A stretch of 16,845 nucleotides of DNA from Sphingobacteriales bacterium. Its GTDB lineage: Bacteria; Bacteroidota; Bacteroidia; Sphingobacteriales; Sphingobacteriaceae. Location: positions 1 to 16,845 of the forward strand of contig CANJWU010000003.1 in assembly GCA_947478655.1 (NCBI GenBank). The letters are read 5' to 3'. The translations under genes and the position numbers were made by a program. A model generated the notes under the pieces. It had not been told where the DNA came from and did not search any database. It saw only the letters and a list, made by a program, of their open reading frames with translations. Below, one piece after another: positions 1 through 7,740 of this stretch (its first letter is position 1; each line of letters opens with the position of its first letter).

Positions 1-25
1 CATTTAAATAATAAAAATTCAAAAG

Positions 26-349
26 ATGAAAATATTTAAAAAAATAACCTTCCTGATTGTGCTTTTAGTAGCAACCACTAGCTTTAACGTGAGTGCAGAA
101 ACCGCAGACGAGGATAACTATAATACCGGAATTTTATCAAACGATGAATTACCAAGAATGGAATTTGATTTTGGTCCAAGTGCAGATGCAGTGGCACCAG
201 GTGGAGGTCCCGGAACAGTTCCGGGTTTTGATGACCAAACCAATGATATTCCAATTGATGGTGGCATCTCTGTTTTATTGGGCGCAGGCTTTGCTTATGG
301 CGCGGCACGATTAAGAAAGAAAAAAGAAGATACTGATTTGTTTATTTAA
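26..349 (+). CDS. Small secreted protein with PID-CTERM-like C-terminal sorting tail
   Basis: This 107-residue protein starts with a clear signal peptide: a basic MKIFKK followed by a hydrophobic stretch to about residue 24 (cleavage probably after NVSA). The middle is acidic and low in complexity, with a Gly/Pro-rich patch near residues 58-67. The C-terminus reads PIDGG (about 76-80), then a short hydrophobic glycine/alanine-rich segment, then a basic cluster RLRKKK. That tripartite tail (motif, transmembrane segment, basic end) is the layout of exosortase-type sorting signals and resembles the PID-CTERM tail known from many small Bacteroidota proteins. The family assignment is from memory and not searched. 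No processing enzyme is encoded in the window. The function of the exported part is unknown. The gene stands alone and is followed by a hairpin terminator; only 25 bases upstream are visible, so its promoter cannot be judged. Confidence 0.7.
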   Translation: MKIFKKITFLIVLLVATTSFNVSAETADEDNYNTGILSNDELPRMEFDFGPSADAVAPGGGPGTVPGFDDQTNDIPIDGGISVLLGAGFAYGAARLRKKKEDTDLFI

Positions 350-373
350 GCAATCGCAAAATCATACAGCAAC

Positions 374-409
374 AAAAAAGGGTCCTTTCTATCGAGAGGC
401 CCTTTTTTT
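374..409. terminator. Bidirectional intrinsic terminator between convergent genes
   Basis: An A-run and GGG-CC half-stem pair with GG-CCC followed by seven Ts, around a small loop (stem roughly 376-385 with 394-408). The hairpin has a T-tract on the plus strand and, because of the A-run on its left side, a T-tract on the minus strand as well. It lies between the secreted-protein gene ending at 349 and the membrane-protein gene ending at 436, so it can serve both. The stem is slightly imperfect near the loop. Confidence 0.75.
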
Positions 410-435
410 ATGTCATTCAAAAAAATAGGTATGAT

Positions 436-1113
436 TTATTGTTTAGTCTTACTGTTATTCATAAAACTTGGTCTATATAGTATAGCTATCAAATAAAGAA
501 TATTCATAAAAATATTGAGAAATAATACGAAGCTGTTAGTTATTGATGAAAAGTCAATAGATGTGAATGCAAAAGCTGCAATGATGAGCAAAAAACAGAT
601 GATTAGATACCAAAGCTTTAAATTTGCGGTATAATCATTCATTATTTCATTTGTCCTTATTATCTTAAAAAAGAGGAATGCACATAAAGTTAAAGTAGTA
701 AAACTTAATATAAATCTTATTATTTGTAAGTAAATACCATACTTTATTGTTGAAATATGCAAAGGCATTGGCATAATAAAACTAAAATAAGACAATATGG
801 AAACGTGTGTTAATATGATAAATAGAGTATAGATAATATATTTAGGCTTTATTTTGTTGTCTTTTATATGTGCTAATATCAAAACCATACAACTTGCTAG
901 TAGGGTATTTGGTAAAACAACCAACCAGCGGCTATAAGCAAAATTTATAAAATAAAAATAGCCTATCGCTTTACAAAAGAATCCGATTGAACCAATTAAC
1001 AATAAATACCTGATGGCTAAAGGTCTTTTAAATTTAGATAAAATATCAAAAAATAGCTTAAAAGCTAATAAGAGCAATAAAAAAGCAAAATAGTTTAGGT
1101 AATTATTCCACAT
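436..1113 (-). CDS. Seven-helix membrane protein, like the sensor half of a 7TM AraC-type regulator, without HTH domain
   Basis: The 225-residue product is almost all hydrophobic helices: about 5-24, 33-56, 63-82, 92-113, 125-152, 166-184 and 192-213, joined by short basic loops, with a short polar tail (SKTKQ). Seven helices ending in a motif like LYRPSF recall the N-terminal membrane domain of the large Bacteroidota family of membrane-bound AraC-type regulators, where this domain is followed by a cytoplasmic helix-turn-helix. Here the protein stops straight after helix seven, and the 26 bases to the terminator cannot encode an HTH. It is therefore either a truncated regulator or a stand-alone sensor or small transporter-like protein. 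The gene is visibly richer in A+T than its neighbours, which suggests recent acquisition or relaxed selection. It starts at ATG with no obvious ribosome-binding site. The coding call is good; the family is an inference from topology. Confidence 0.65.
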   Translation of the reverse strand: MWNNYLNYFAFLLLLLAFKLFFDILSKFKRPLAIRYLLLIGSIGFFCKAIGYFYFINFAYSRWLVVLPNTLLASCMVLILAHIKDNKIKPKYIIYTLFIILTHVSILSYFSFIMPMPLHISTIKYGIYLQIIRFILSFTTLTLCAFLFFKIIRTNEIMNDYTANLKLWYLIICFLLIIAAFAFTSIDFSSITNSFVLFLNIFMNILYLIAILYRPSFMNNSKTKQ

Positions 1114-1300
1114 ATATTTTTAACAAGCAAATCTATTATTGGGTTAGGCCATGAAGTTAAAAAAAAATAATAGCTGCACAATAGAAAAGTGCATGTGAAA
1201 ATAAAAGCTAACAAAGATGTAACCTTTTACAATCTTGTTTTTATAAAAAATAGGATGGAAAGCTTATAGTGGTAGCAATGAATCTTTAAAGAATCCTAAC

Positions 1301-1333
1301 AAAAAAGGCTCGGAAAATTCCGAGCCTTTTTTT
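1301..1333 (-). terminator. Intrinsic terminator of the thrS-infC-rpmI-rplT unit
   Basis: Perfect stem GGCTCGGAA / TTCCGAGCC closed by a two-base AA loop (or a six-base loop if the inner A-T pairs stay open), flanked by AAAAAA on the left and TTTTTTT on the right. Read on the minus strand, it follows the rplT stop codon by about 18 bases and ends in a T-run, so it should end transcription of the ribosomal protein operon. The symmetry would also let it stop transcription from the left. Confidence 0.85.
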
Positions 1334-1351
1334 GTTATGGTTGATAAGGTT

Positions 1352-1696
1352 TTATTTTACTGCATGTACAATCGCTTTGAAAGCTTCTGGATTGTTCATT
1401 GCTAAATCTGCTAATGTCTTACGATTTAAATCAATGTTTTTTGCGTGTAATTTACCCATAAATACAGAGTATGACATTCCATGTAAACGCGTACCAGCAT
1501 TGATACGTTGAATCCATAAACCCCTAAATTCTCTTTTCTTTACTTTTCTATCACGATATGCATATTGCATACCTTTTTCTAAAGTGTTTTTAGCAATTGT
1601 AAAAACTTTACTTCTTGAGCCCCAAAAGCCTCTTGCAGCTTTTAGTACTTTTTTTCTTCTGCGGCGGGCCGCTACTACGTTAACCGATCTAGGCAT
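1352..1696 (-). CDS. rplT: Large ribosomal subunit protein bL20
   Basis: This 114-residue basic protein is a full-length bL20. It starts [18 protein letters not shown], has the extended basic N-terminal tail with [12 protein letters not shown] (about 21-32) and the globular C-terminal half beginning near [14 protein letters not shown]20 binds 23S rRNA early in assembly of the 50S subunit and in other bacteria represses its own operon. It is the last gene of the thrS-infC-rpmI-rplT order; pheST, which follows in E. coli, is absent here and a strong terminator takes its place. The gap to rpmI is 95 bases, long for this operon, and carries a possible regulatory leader listed separately. ATG start. 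Confidence 0.98.
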   Translation of the reverse strand: MPRSVNVVAARRRRKKVLKAARGFWGSRSKVFTIAKNTLEKGMQYAYRDRKVKKREFRGLWIQRINAGTRLHGMSYSVFMGKLHAKNIDLNRKTLADLAMNNPEAFKAIVHAVK

Positions 1697-1791
1697 TTTT
1701 TTACGTTTTTTGGTTTCGGCGTCTTTCGAACTTAATACCGGGTACCTGGTTAAAAATTAATTAATTATTCGTCTTTCCGAATGTCTGGTAA
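1697..1791 (-). promoter_or_regulatory. Possible structured leader before rplT with a repeated AAAGACG motif
   Basis: The 95-base rpmI-rplT spacer is much longer than the other gaps in this operon. On the minus strand it has a hairpin ATTCG-GAAAGA-CGAAT (1767-1782), then ACCAGGTACCCGGT, which contains a self-complementary core, then a second copy of the motif in TTCGAAAGACG followed by CCGAAAC, which can form an imperfect stem. The two copies differ by one inserted G and lie about 45 bases apart. Two similar RNA elements just before rplT fit the known habit of L20 to bind its own mRNA at rRNA-like sites, but that link is an inference. Alternatively it is merely a folded spacer. Confidence 0.35.
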
Positions 1792-1992
1792 TTACTTACC
1801 CATGCAAAGCATTCTTTCAACATTGCCTCTATCTGCATCTGTTACATAAACAGTTCCAGTTAAACCACGTTTTTGTTTCGTAGTTTTCTTGGTTAAGATG
1901 TGACGTTTGAAAGCGCTCTTTCTTGCAATTTTACCTGTTCCAGTGAGCTTAAAACGCTTCTTAGCACTGGAATTAGTTTTCATTTTTGGCAT
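1792..1992 (-). CDS. rpmI: Large ribosomal subunit protein bL35
   Basis: This 66-residue, very basic protein begins [20 protein letters not shown] and continues with the KRHILTKK segment typical of bL35; full length for the family. It is a late component of the 50S subunit that packs against 23S rRNA. The gene sits 23 bases after infC and 95 bases before rplT in the usual infC-rpmI-rplT order, which confirms the call. ATG start. In E. coli the three downstream genes are co-regulated by L20; nothing in the short infC-rpmI gap here looks like an operator. Confidence 0.98.
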   Translation of the reverse strand: MPKMKTNSSAKKRFKLTGTGKIARKSAFKRHILTKKTTKQKRGLTGTVYVTDADRGNVERMLCMGK

Positions 1993-2015
1993 CGCTTTAT
2001 TTATTTAATTGTTTG

Positions 2016-2585
2016 TTATTTTTTAGCTTTTGGAGCAATAGAAATAAACATTCTTTTACCCTCTAATTTTGGCAATTGTTCTACTTTTCCAACATCTTCT
2101 AGCGCTTGGGCAAATCTTAATAATAAAATTTCGCCTTGCTCTTTGTATACAATTGCTCTTCCTTTAAAATGAACAAAAGCTCTCACTTTTGAACCTTCTG
2201 TTAAGAAATTAGTCGCGTGTTTTAATTTAAACTCGAAATCGTGGTCATCGGTGTTTGGTCCAAATCTGATTTCTTTTATGACAGTTTTAGCTGCCTTCGC
2301 TTTAATTTCTTTTGTTTTTTTCTTTTGTTCGTAAACGAACTTATTGTAATCAATTATTTTACAAACAGGTGGTACAGCATTAGGCGAAATTTCTACCAAA
2401 TCTAATCCCTGTTCTTCAGCAATAGCTAATGCTTCAGAGATTTTGTAGATTCCGGGTTCTATTCCTTCGGCAACTAAACGAACTTCCGTTACACGGATTA
2501 ATTCGTTGATTTTGTGTTCCGCCTCTTTTTTTCTACTATTCCTAAAATCTGGTCTAGGTCTGGGTTTATGAAAACTCTGTGCTAT
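2016..2585 (-). CDS. infC: Translation initiation factor IF-3 with a non-canonical ATA start codon
   Basis: IF-3 binds the 30S subunit, prevents premature 50S joining and rejects start codons other than AUG, GUG and UUG. The reading frame is open from a TAG at 2598-2600 to the stop at 2016 and contains the N-domain ([15 protein letters not shown] near residues 23-37), [15 protein letters not shown] (about 62-76), the basic linker ([15 protein letters not shown]) and the C-domain with [15 protein letters not shown] (about 106-120). In the first 60 codons there is no ATG, GTG or TTG; the first such codon is TTG at 2399, which would delete most of the N-domain. A perfect AGGAGG (2594-2599) lies 8 bases before ATA (2583-2585), giving a 189-residue protein of normal family length. 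A second ATA at 2589-2591 is only 2 bases from the SD, too close. A rare start codon lets IF-3 limit its own synthesis, as known for the AUU start in E. coli. Identity is certain; the exact start is strongly inferred. Confidence 0.93.
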   Translation of the reverse strand: MAQSFHKPRPRPDFRNSRKKEAEHKINELIRVTEVRLVAEGIEPGIYKISEALAIAEEQGLDLVEISPNAVPPVCKIIDYNKFVYEQKKKTKEIKAKAAKTVIKEIRFGPNTDDHDFEFKLKHATNFLTEGSKVRAFVHFKGRAIVYKEQGEILLLRFAQALEDVGKVEQLPKLEGKRMFISIAPKAKK

Positions 2586-2593
2586 TGGTATAT

Positions 2594-2599
2594 CCTCCT
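2594..2599 (-). promoter_or_regulatory. Perfect Shine-Dalgarno that sets the infC ATA start
   Basis: The minus strand reads AGGAGG here, followed by an 8-base spacer to ATA at 2585-2583. Its second to third bases belong to an in-frame TAG stop, so translation of infC must begin downstream of it. I saw no comparable SD before the other genes in this window, as expected for Bacteroidota, so a perfect one before a non-canonical start codon is striking and presumably compensates for it. Confidence 0.8.
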
Positions 2600-2608
2600 A
2601 TTTTGTTA

Positions 2609-4534
2609 TTAAATGGTTATTTCTTTTTTAATTAGATCTGCAAAGGCTTCCATACTCATCGCACCTAAATCACCTTCTCCATGCTTTCTAACCGACACTA
2701 AGCCATCTTCAGATTCCTTTTCGCCTACAATTAGCATAAATGGAATTTTTTTGACTTCTGCGTCTCTGATTTTCTTCCCAATCTTCTCATCTCGGTTGTC
2801 AATCAGCCCGCGAATATCGTAATTATTTAGTGAATTTGAAATATTTTTTGCGTAATCGGCATATTTTTCGCTAATCGGCAAGATAATATATTGATCGGGG
2901 CTTAACCATAATGGAAAATTACCCGCACAATGTTCTATTAAAACAGCCACAAAACGCTCTAAAGAGCCAAATGGAGCCCTATGAATCATAACAGGGCGGT
3001 GTTTTTGATTATCGCTTCCGGTATATTCTAATTCAAATCTTTCGGGTAAATTATAATCGACTTGAATGGTTCCTAATTGCCATTTTCTGCCAATCGCATC
3101 TTTGACCATGAAATCGAGTTTAGGGCCGTAAAATGCTGCTTCTCCAAGTTCTACTACAGTTTGTAAACCTTTTTCTGCGGCAGCTTCTATAATTGATTGT
3201 TCTGCTAATTGCCAATTTTCATCAGAACCAATGTATTTAGACTTGTTTTCGGGATCTCTTAAAGAGATTTGGGCCGTATAGTTTTCAAAACCCAAAGCAC
3301 CAAAAACATATAATACCAAATCAATCACCTTTTTAAATTCTTCTTTCACTTGATCTGGGCGACAGAATAAATGCGCATCATCTTGTGTAAAGCCACGCAC
3401 CCTAGTAAGCCCGTGAAGCTCTCCGCTTTGCTCGTAGCGGTAAACAGTACCAAACTCTGCAAAACGAACAGGTAAGTCTTTATACGACCTTGGTTTGATT
3501 TTATAAATTTCGCAATGATGTGGGCAATTCATGGGTTTCAAGAAAAACTCCTCTCCTTCTTGAGGCGTTTTTATGGGTTGAAAAGAATCTGCACCATATT
3601 TTTCGTAATGACCAGAGGTCACATATAAATTTTTATGCCCTATGTGTGGCGTTATTACTGGCTCGTAGCCTGCTTTAATTTGTGCTTTTTGTAAAAACTG
3701 GGTGAGTCTTTCTCTTAACATCGCCCCTTTGGGTAACCACAATGGTAAGCCCATGCCAACTTTTTCAGAAAAAGCAAAAAGCTCTAACTCTTTTCCTAAT
3801 TTCCTATGGTCTCTTTTTTTCGCTTCTTCTAATAATTCGAGGTAGGCTGTTAATTCAGAAAGTTTAGGAAAAGTAACTGCATATATTCGAGTTAATTGTT
3901 TGTTATTTTCATTACCTCTCCAATAAGCACCGGCCACACTCATTAGCTTTACGGCCTTTACAAATCCAGTGTTTGGAATATGTGGGCCTCTGCATAAATC
4001 GGTAAAATTACCTTGTTCGTAAAAAGTAATTTGACCATCAGTTAAGCTTTCTAATAAATCTAATTTATACTCATCTCCTTTGGCTTGGAAATAATTAATG
4101 GCATCGGTTTTACTAATTTCTTTTCGAATAAATTCCGATTTAGCTTTCGCCAATTCCATTATTTTTTCTTCAATTTTTTTGAATTCATCAGAAGAAAATT
4201 CTCTATCGCCAAAATCTACATCATAATAAAAACCAGTTTCAATGGCAGGTCCAATTCCAAATTTTGTGCCTGGATACAATGCTTCTAGGGCTTCTGCCAT
4301 GATGTGAGCAGAAGAATGCCAAAAAGTGGCTTTACCTTTATCGTCGTTCCAGGTTAATAATTTTAAATTTACATCTGTATGAATAGCCCTATTAGCGTCC
4401 CAAACTTCTCCATTGATTTCTGCCGCAAGAACATTACGCGCTAAACCTTCAGAAATACTTAAAGCAACCTGATAGGCAGTTATTCCATTTTCATACGATC
4501 TTTGCGATCCATCAGGTAAGGTAATATTTATCAT
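2609..4534 (-). CDS. thrS: Threonine--tRNA ligase
   Basis: This class II aminoacyl-tRNA synthetase charges tRNA-Thr in the cytoplasm. The 641-residue length and domain order match the bacterial enzyme: TGS domain (about 1-61), editing domain with HSSAH (H73, H77) and LCRGPH (C181, H185), catalytic core from about 245 with MNCPHH (zinc ligand C337), H388 in DDAHLF and H518 in MIHRAPFGS, and an anticodon-binding domain from about 546. Class II motif 2 is visible as [12 protein letters not shown]. All editing and zinc residues are present, so it should be active and proofreading. It begins 2 bases after the stop of the TPR lipoprotein gene, so no thrS-specific operator like that of E. coli can lie in the gap. 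infC follows about 23 bases downstream. ATG start. Confidence 0.98.
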   Translation of the reverse strand: MINITLPDGSQRSYENGITAYQVALSISEGLARNVLAAEINGEVWDANRAIHTDVNLKLLTWNDDKGKATFWHSSAHIMAEALEALYPGTKFGIGPAIETGFYYDVDFGDREFSSDEFKKIEEKIMELAKAKSEFIRKEISKTDAINYFQAKGDEYKLDLLESLTDGQITFYEQGNFTDLCRGPHIPNTGFVKAVKLMSVAGAYWRGNENNKQLTRIYAVTFPKLSELTAYLELLEEAKKRDHRKLGKELELFAFSEKVGMGLPLWLPKGAMLRERLTQFLQKAQIKAGYEPVITPHIGHKNLYVTSGHYEKYGADSFQPIKTPQEGEEFFLKPMNCPHHCEIYKIKPRSYKDLPVRFAEFGTVYRYEQSGELHGLTRVRGFTQDDAHLFCRPDQVKEEFKKVIDLVLYVFGALGFENYTAQISLRDPENKSKYIGSDENWQLAEQSIIEAAAEKGLQTVVELGEAAFYGPKLDFMVKDAIGRKWQLGTIQVDYNLPERFELEYTGSDNQKHRPVMIHRAPFGSLERFVAVLIEHCAGNFPLWLSPDQYIILPISEKYADYAKNISNSLNNYDIRGLIDNRDEKIGKKIRDAEVKKIPFMLIVGEKESEDGLVSVRKHGEGDLGAMSMEAFADLIKKEITI

Positions 4535-4536
4535 TT

Positions 4537-5592
4537 TTATTTTTTTATTGATTGCTTAGCGCTGCGAACTCTGTCGAGTCCTTGGGCTGCTAATGTATAA
4601 TTATCTTTTAAACTCAATGCGTATTCAAAATCGGCTATTGCCGCGTCATCATTAGATTTGGCCTCGTTACAAAGGCCTCTCATATAAAATGCTTCGGCAT
4701 ATTTTGGATTATTTTCAATGGCCTTATTGAAGTTTGCCGCAGCTATTTCAATCACTCTTAAATTATAATGTAAAATACCTAAATTATAAAAAGCAGCTGC
4801 ATTGTGTTTGTCAATTTCCACCACTTTGGTATAATCCTGAATGGCTTTATCAAACTCCGAAACTAATTGATAGTAATAAGCCCTACCATAAAATGCTTCG
4901 GTTTTTGTTGGATCTACTTTAATGGCAGAAGTAAAATAATCTATTGCCATTTTATTTCTAGCAGGAATAGCCAGCAAACCCAATTGCATATAGGCTTTAT
5001 AGTTATCGGGATCTTGTTCAATAGCAGTTTGAAAATTAGCATTTGCAGCAACAGTATCTGCTTTTTCTTTATAAATCATTCCTTTCCAAAAATAGCCATC
5101 GCTATAATATTTATTGATTCTTAAGCCATTGTTGATTTGCTTAAATGCCAAATCGTATTTTTTTGCTAAGAAAAATAATTCACCCATTTTAACATGGGTC
5201 ATGTAACTTGATTTGTTAATAGATAAAGCTTTTTCTAAAGCCAACTTAGCTTGTGCAGGCTCAGCTTTCATTAAATGATAATCTGCTAAACTATTGTAAA
5301 GTGGCATGTAAGTAGAATCAATTGCGAACCCTTTAATTAAATCTTCGTAGGCCGCATCAAGGTTTTGATGCCTTACTAAATAGGCCGCACGAGCAGCATA
5401 TACAGATGGGTCTCCGGATCTATTTTTTACTTTTTCGTTTAAGTCAATTAATTCTTTTGGAATTTGATCACCAGAAATGATGGCAGAATCTTTAGCAACA
5501 GATGTATTGTTGCTGGCCGTATCTGATTTTGGGGCAGCATTACAAGCAAATAAGATAGAAACGATTAAAAAAGAAAGTAAAAAATTCTTCAT
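4537..5592 (-). CDS. TPR-repeat lipoprotein
   Basis: The 351-residue protein has a lipoprotein-type signal ([17 protein letters not shown], Cys 17; Phe at -2 is a little atypical) and then a Ser/Thr/Asp-rich linker. From about residue 60 to 340 it is tandem tetratricopeptide repeats, around eight, with the usual pattern of Tyr/Ala and a repeated proline after each unit, for example near [12 protein letters not shown] and [15 protein letters not shown] arrays are protein-binding scaffolds, so the protein probably sits in the outer or inner membrane facing the periplasm and holds a partner; which partner cannot be seen. The gene is 24 bases after the LutA-like gene and 2 bases before thrS, so its expression is tied to the translation operon. 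An inverted repeat GCTAA-A-TTAGC lies just before its ATG. Function unknown. Confidence 0.85.
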   Translation of the reverse strand: MKNFLLSFLIVSILFACNAAPKSDTASNNTSVAKDSAIISGDQIPKELIDLNEKVKNRSGDPSVYAARAAYLVRHQNLDAAYEDLIKGFAIDSTYMPLYNSLADYHLMKAEPAQAKLALEKALSINKSSYMTHVKMGELFFLAKKYDLAFKQINNGLRINKYYSDGYFWKGMIYKEKADTVAANANFQTAIEQDPDNYKAYMQLGLLAIPARNKMAIDYFTSAIKVDPTKTEAFYGRAYYYQLVSEFDKAIQDYTKVVEIDKHNAAAFYNLGILHYNLRVIEIAAANFNKAIENNPKYAEAFYMRGLCNEAKSNDDAAIADFEYALSLKDNYTLAAQGLDRVRSAKQSIKK

Positions 5593-5616
5593 GGCGCTAA
5601 TTTAGCAAAAAAGGCC

Positions 5617-6342
5617 CTAATTTGAAAGGCAGGTAGCCAAAAGATCCACAATATGGATCGTTTTTATCGATAAATTGTTTTTATCGATATAAGCCTGCAT
5701 GTGCATTAAACAAGAAATATCGGTGGAAACAATGTAATCCGCTCCTGTTTTAATGGCATTGAGCACCTTTTGTTCGGCCATGGCAGTAGAAATGGCTTCG
5801 AATTTTACGGCAAATGTACCGCCAAATCCACAACAGGTTTCGCAATCATCTACTTCTATTAATTCAAGACCTTGTACATTTTTCAATAAGGTGCGAGGAC
5901 TTTCCTTAATACCACATTCTCTGAGCGCACCACAAGCATCGTGATAAGTAACTTTATGAGGGAAACGAGCGCCTATATTTTCGACTTTTAATACATTGAT
6001 GATAAAGTCTGTTAATTCAAAAATATTTTGTTGAATGCTCCTGCATTTATTGTGGGATGCCGAATTAGTAAATAATTCGGAATAGCTTGATTTTACCATG
6101 CCTACGCAAGATCCAGAAGGACTTACGATATACATTGAATCTGGAAAATCATTAATGAATTTTTGTGCCACTACTTTTGCTTCGTCCCAAAAACCCGCAT
6201 TGAAAGCGGGTTGCGCACAACAGGTTTGATTGTCGTTATATTCAACCTTACAACCTAATTTTTCTAAAATAGAAAAAGTATGTTGGGCTGTTTGCGGAAA
6301 TAATTGATCAACAAAACAAGGAATAAATAGGGAAACTTTCAT
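5617..6342 (-). CDS. LutA/YkgE-family cysteine-rich (Fe-S)-binding protein
   Basis: The 241-residue product has the two CCG-type cysteine-rich modules of this family. The first has C9, the C41-C42 pair in QTCCAQPAFNAG and C79 in SGSC. The second has C137 in YHDACG, C167/C170/C171 in DDCETCCGFGG, and C211 in DISC. Such modules bind a [4Fe-4S] cluster and occur in subunits of lactate, glycolate and heterodisulfide-type oxidoreductases. LutA normally works with LutB and LutC in L-lactate oxidation, and YkgE with YkgF and YkgG; no such partner is adjacent here, where the neighbours are an MFS transporter and a TPR lipoprotein. The family is clear, the substrate is not: lactate oxidation is likely by homology, with partners elsewhere in the genome. 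ATG start; length is normal. Confidence 0.88.
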   Translation of the reverse strand: MKVSLFIPCFVDQLFPQTAQHTFSILEKLGCKVEYNDNQTCCAQPAFNAGFWDEAKVVAQKFINDFPDSMYIVSPSGSCVGMVKSSYSELFTNSASHNKCRSIQQNIFELTDFIINVLKVENIGARFPHKVTYHDACGALRECGIKESPRTLLKNVQGLELIEVDDCETCCGFGGTFAVKFEAISTAMAEQKVLNAIKTGADYIVSTDISCLMHMQAYIDKNNLSIKTIHIVDLLATCLSN

Positions 6343-6366
6343 TTCAACAAAAATAGCATTTGTTTC

Positions 6367-7680
6367 TTATCCCTTGGTAATTTGTTTACGATATTTAACT
6401 AAAATGATAAGCCCCACGGTAAAAAATCCAACTAATGAAAAGATTGAATTTCGCATAGAGCCGGTTAATTCTTCGATTATACCATAAGAAGCGGTGCCTA
6501 AAACGATGGCAATTTTTTCGGTGGTATCGTAAAAACTAAAATAAGAGGTGGTATCGGAAGTGTCGGGTAAAAGCTTTGAATAAGTAGACCTAGAAAGCGA
6601 TTGTATACCGCCCATAATCATACCAACACAAAATGCTAAAGCATAAAATTGATTGGATGTTTGAATATTGTAAGCAAAAATACAAATCACTATCCAACAA
6701 CAAATAGCCCCAATAATGGCATTGATATTGCCAATTCTTTTTGATAAAAAAGCAAATAAATAAGCGCCGGCAATGGCTACAAATTGAATAATTAAGATGG
6801 TGGTGATTAATTGCCCCGATGCTAAATGCAAAACTTTACTTCCAAATAAAGCGGCTACATACATCACAGACTGTACGCCCATATTATAAAAGAAGAAAGA
6901 AAATAAAAATAATTTTAAGCGTTTGATTTCTTTTAGTTCATTCCAAACATTTGCTAATTCGCGGTAACCTTTGCTTAATATATTCCAGTTGATAATAATT
7001 TTATGTTTGTTTTTGGGTAAATAATGAAAAGTATATTGCGCAAAACCAAACCACCAAAGCCCAACGGTTAAAAAAGAAATACGAGCGGGTAAGCTAGAAC
7101 CTTTTTCGATTCCTACAAGCGTTGGATTTAGAATAACAATCAGGTTTAAAATTAATAAGATAGAACTGCCTATATAGCCGTAAGCAAAGCCTTTTGCGCT
7201 TACCTTATCTTGCTCTTCTTCGGTTGCTATTTCGGGTAAATAAGAATTATAAAATACCAAACTTCCAGCCCATCCAATGGTTCCAATCATAAAAGCAATT
7301 ACCCCATATTCAATATTACTGCTATCAAAAAAATACAAAGCAGAACAACTAATAGATCCAATTAAACAAAACACTTGCAGGAATCTTTTTTTAGTGCCGT
7401 TATAATCTGCAATGCCCGATAAAATTGGCGATAACAAAGCGATAATTAAAAAAGAACAAGAAATAGCATATGAGTATAGCGCAGAATTTAAAAATTCCAT
7501 GCCGAAAACACTTACCCTATTGGTTCCCCCATTACTCGTAACAGCAGTCCAATAAATAGGGAAAATAGTGGAGGTAATGGTTAAATTATATACAGAATTA
7601 GCCCAATCGTAAAATGCCCAAGCATTGATTACTTTTTTCTTTTGGGCCAGTGGCATGTTATCGGTAAACCTATCTATCAT
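6367..7680 (-). CDS. UMF1-type MFS transporter (Atg22-like)
   Basis: The 437-residue protein is a polytopic membrane protein with about 11-12 hydrophobic segments. It carries the signatures of the UMF1/Atg22 branch of the major facilitator superfamily: AWAFYDWANSVYN (about 20-32) at the start of helix 1 and MGGIQSLSRSTYSKLLP before the last helices, followed by YFSFYDTTEKIAIVLG. Eukaryotic Atg22 exports amino acids from the vacuole; substrates of the bacterial members are generally not known, so none is named here. It starts 10 bases after a terminator hairpin that follows the beta-barrel gene, and it is the first gene of a minus-strand run that continues into the translation operon. No clear promoter fits in the 60-base gap. 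ATG start. Confidence 0.88.
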   Translation of the reverse strand: MIDRFTDNMPLAQKKKVINAWAFYDWANSVYNLTITSTIFPIYWTAVTSNGGTNRVSVFGMEFLNSALYSYAISCSFLIIALLSPILSGIADYNGTKKRFLQVFCLIGSISCSALYFFDSSNIEYGVIAFMIGTIGWAGSLVFYNSYLPEIATEEEQDKVSAKGFAYGYIGSSILLILNLIVILNPTLVGIEKGSSLPARISFLTVGLWWFGFAQYTFHYLPKNKHKIIINWNILSKGYRELANVWNELKEIKRLKLFLFSFFFYNMGVQSVMYVAALFGSKVLHLASGQLITTILIIQFVAIAGAYLFAFLSKRIGNINAIIGAICCWIVICIFAYNIQTSNQFYALAFCVGMIMGGIQSLSRSTYSKLLPDTSDTTSYFSFYDTTEKIAIVLGTASYGIIEELTGSMRNSIFSLVGFFTVGLIILVKYRKQITKG

Positions 7681-7690
7681 TTTTAAAGAT

Positions 7691-7723
7691 AAAAAAAAGC
7701 TATACCAAATGGTATAGCTTTTT
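7691..7723 (-). terminator. Intrinsic terminator after the outer-membrane beta-barrel gene
   Basis: Perfect 13-base stem AAAAAGCTATACC / GGTATAGCTTTTT (7694-7706 with 7711-7723) around an AAAT loop, ending on the minus strand in an eight-T run. It lies between the stop of the beta-barrel gene (7741) and the ATG of the MFS transporter (7680), so it separates the two minus-strand units, or lets part of the transcripts through. Confidence 0.85.
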
Positions 7724-7740
7724 AACTATTAATAAATTTA

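Noticed and set aside
84..314. Alternative frames on both strands within the first gene
   Set aside because: The frame at 26-349 has a signal peptide and a sorting-like tail; the others have neither and have an odd composition rich in His, Gln and Trp.
1128..1135. TAGATTTG on the minus strand as -7 element of the membrane-protein gene
   Set aside because: It would leave only about 8 bases of leader before the ATG and there is no -33 TTG at a suitable distance.
1174..1193. TGCAC / GTGCA inverted repeat
   Set aside because: Five-base stem with a 10-base loop and no T-run; likely chance.
1900..2172. 90-residue plus-strand frame across rpmI and infC
   Set aside because: It is a shadow of two certain genes on the other strand.
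2016..2399. Start of infC at TTG 2399
   Set aside because: The frame stays open for 62 more codons with conserved IF-3 N-domain sequence and has a perfect SD at the ATA; a TTG start would remove most of the N-domain.
4085..5124. Plus-strand frames antisense to thrS and the TPR gene
   Set aside because: They are by-products of AT-rich coding sequence, with Phe/Ile-rich composition and no recognisable motif.
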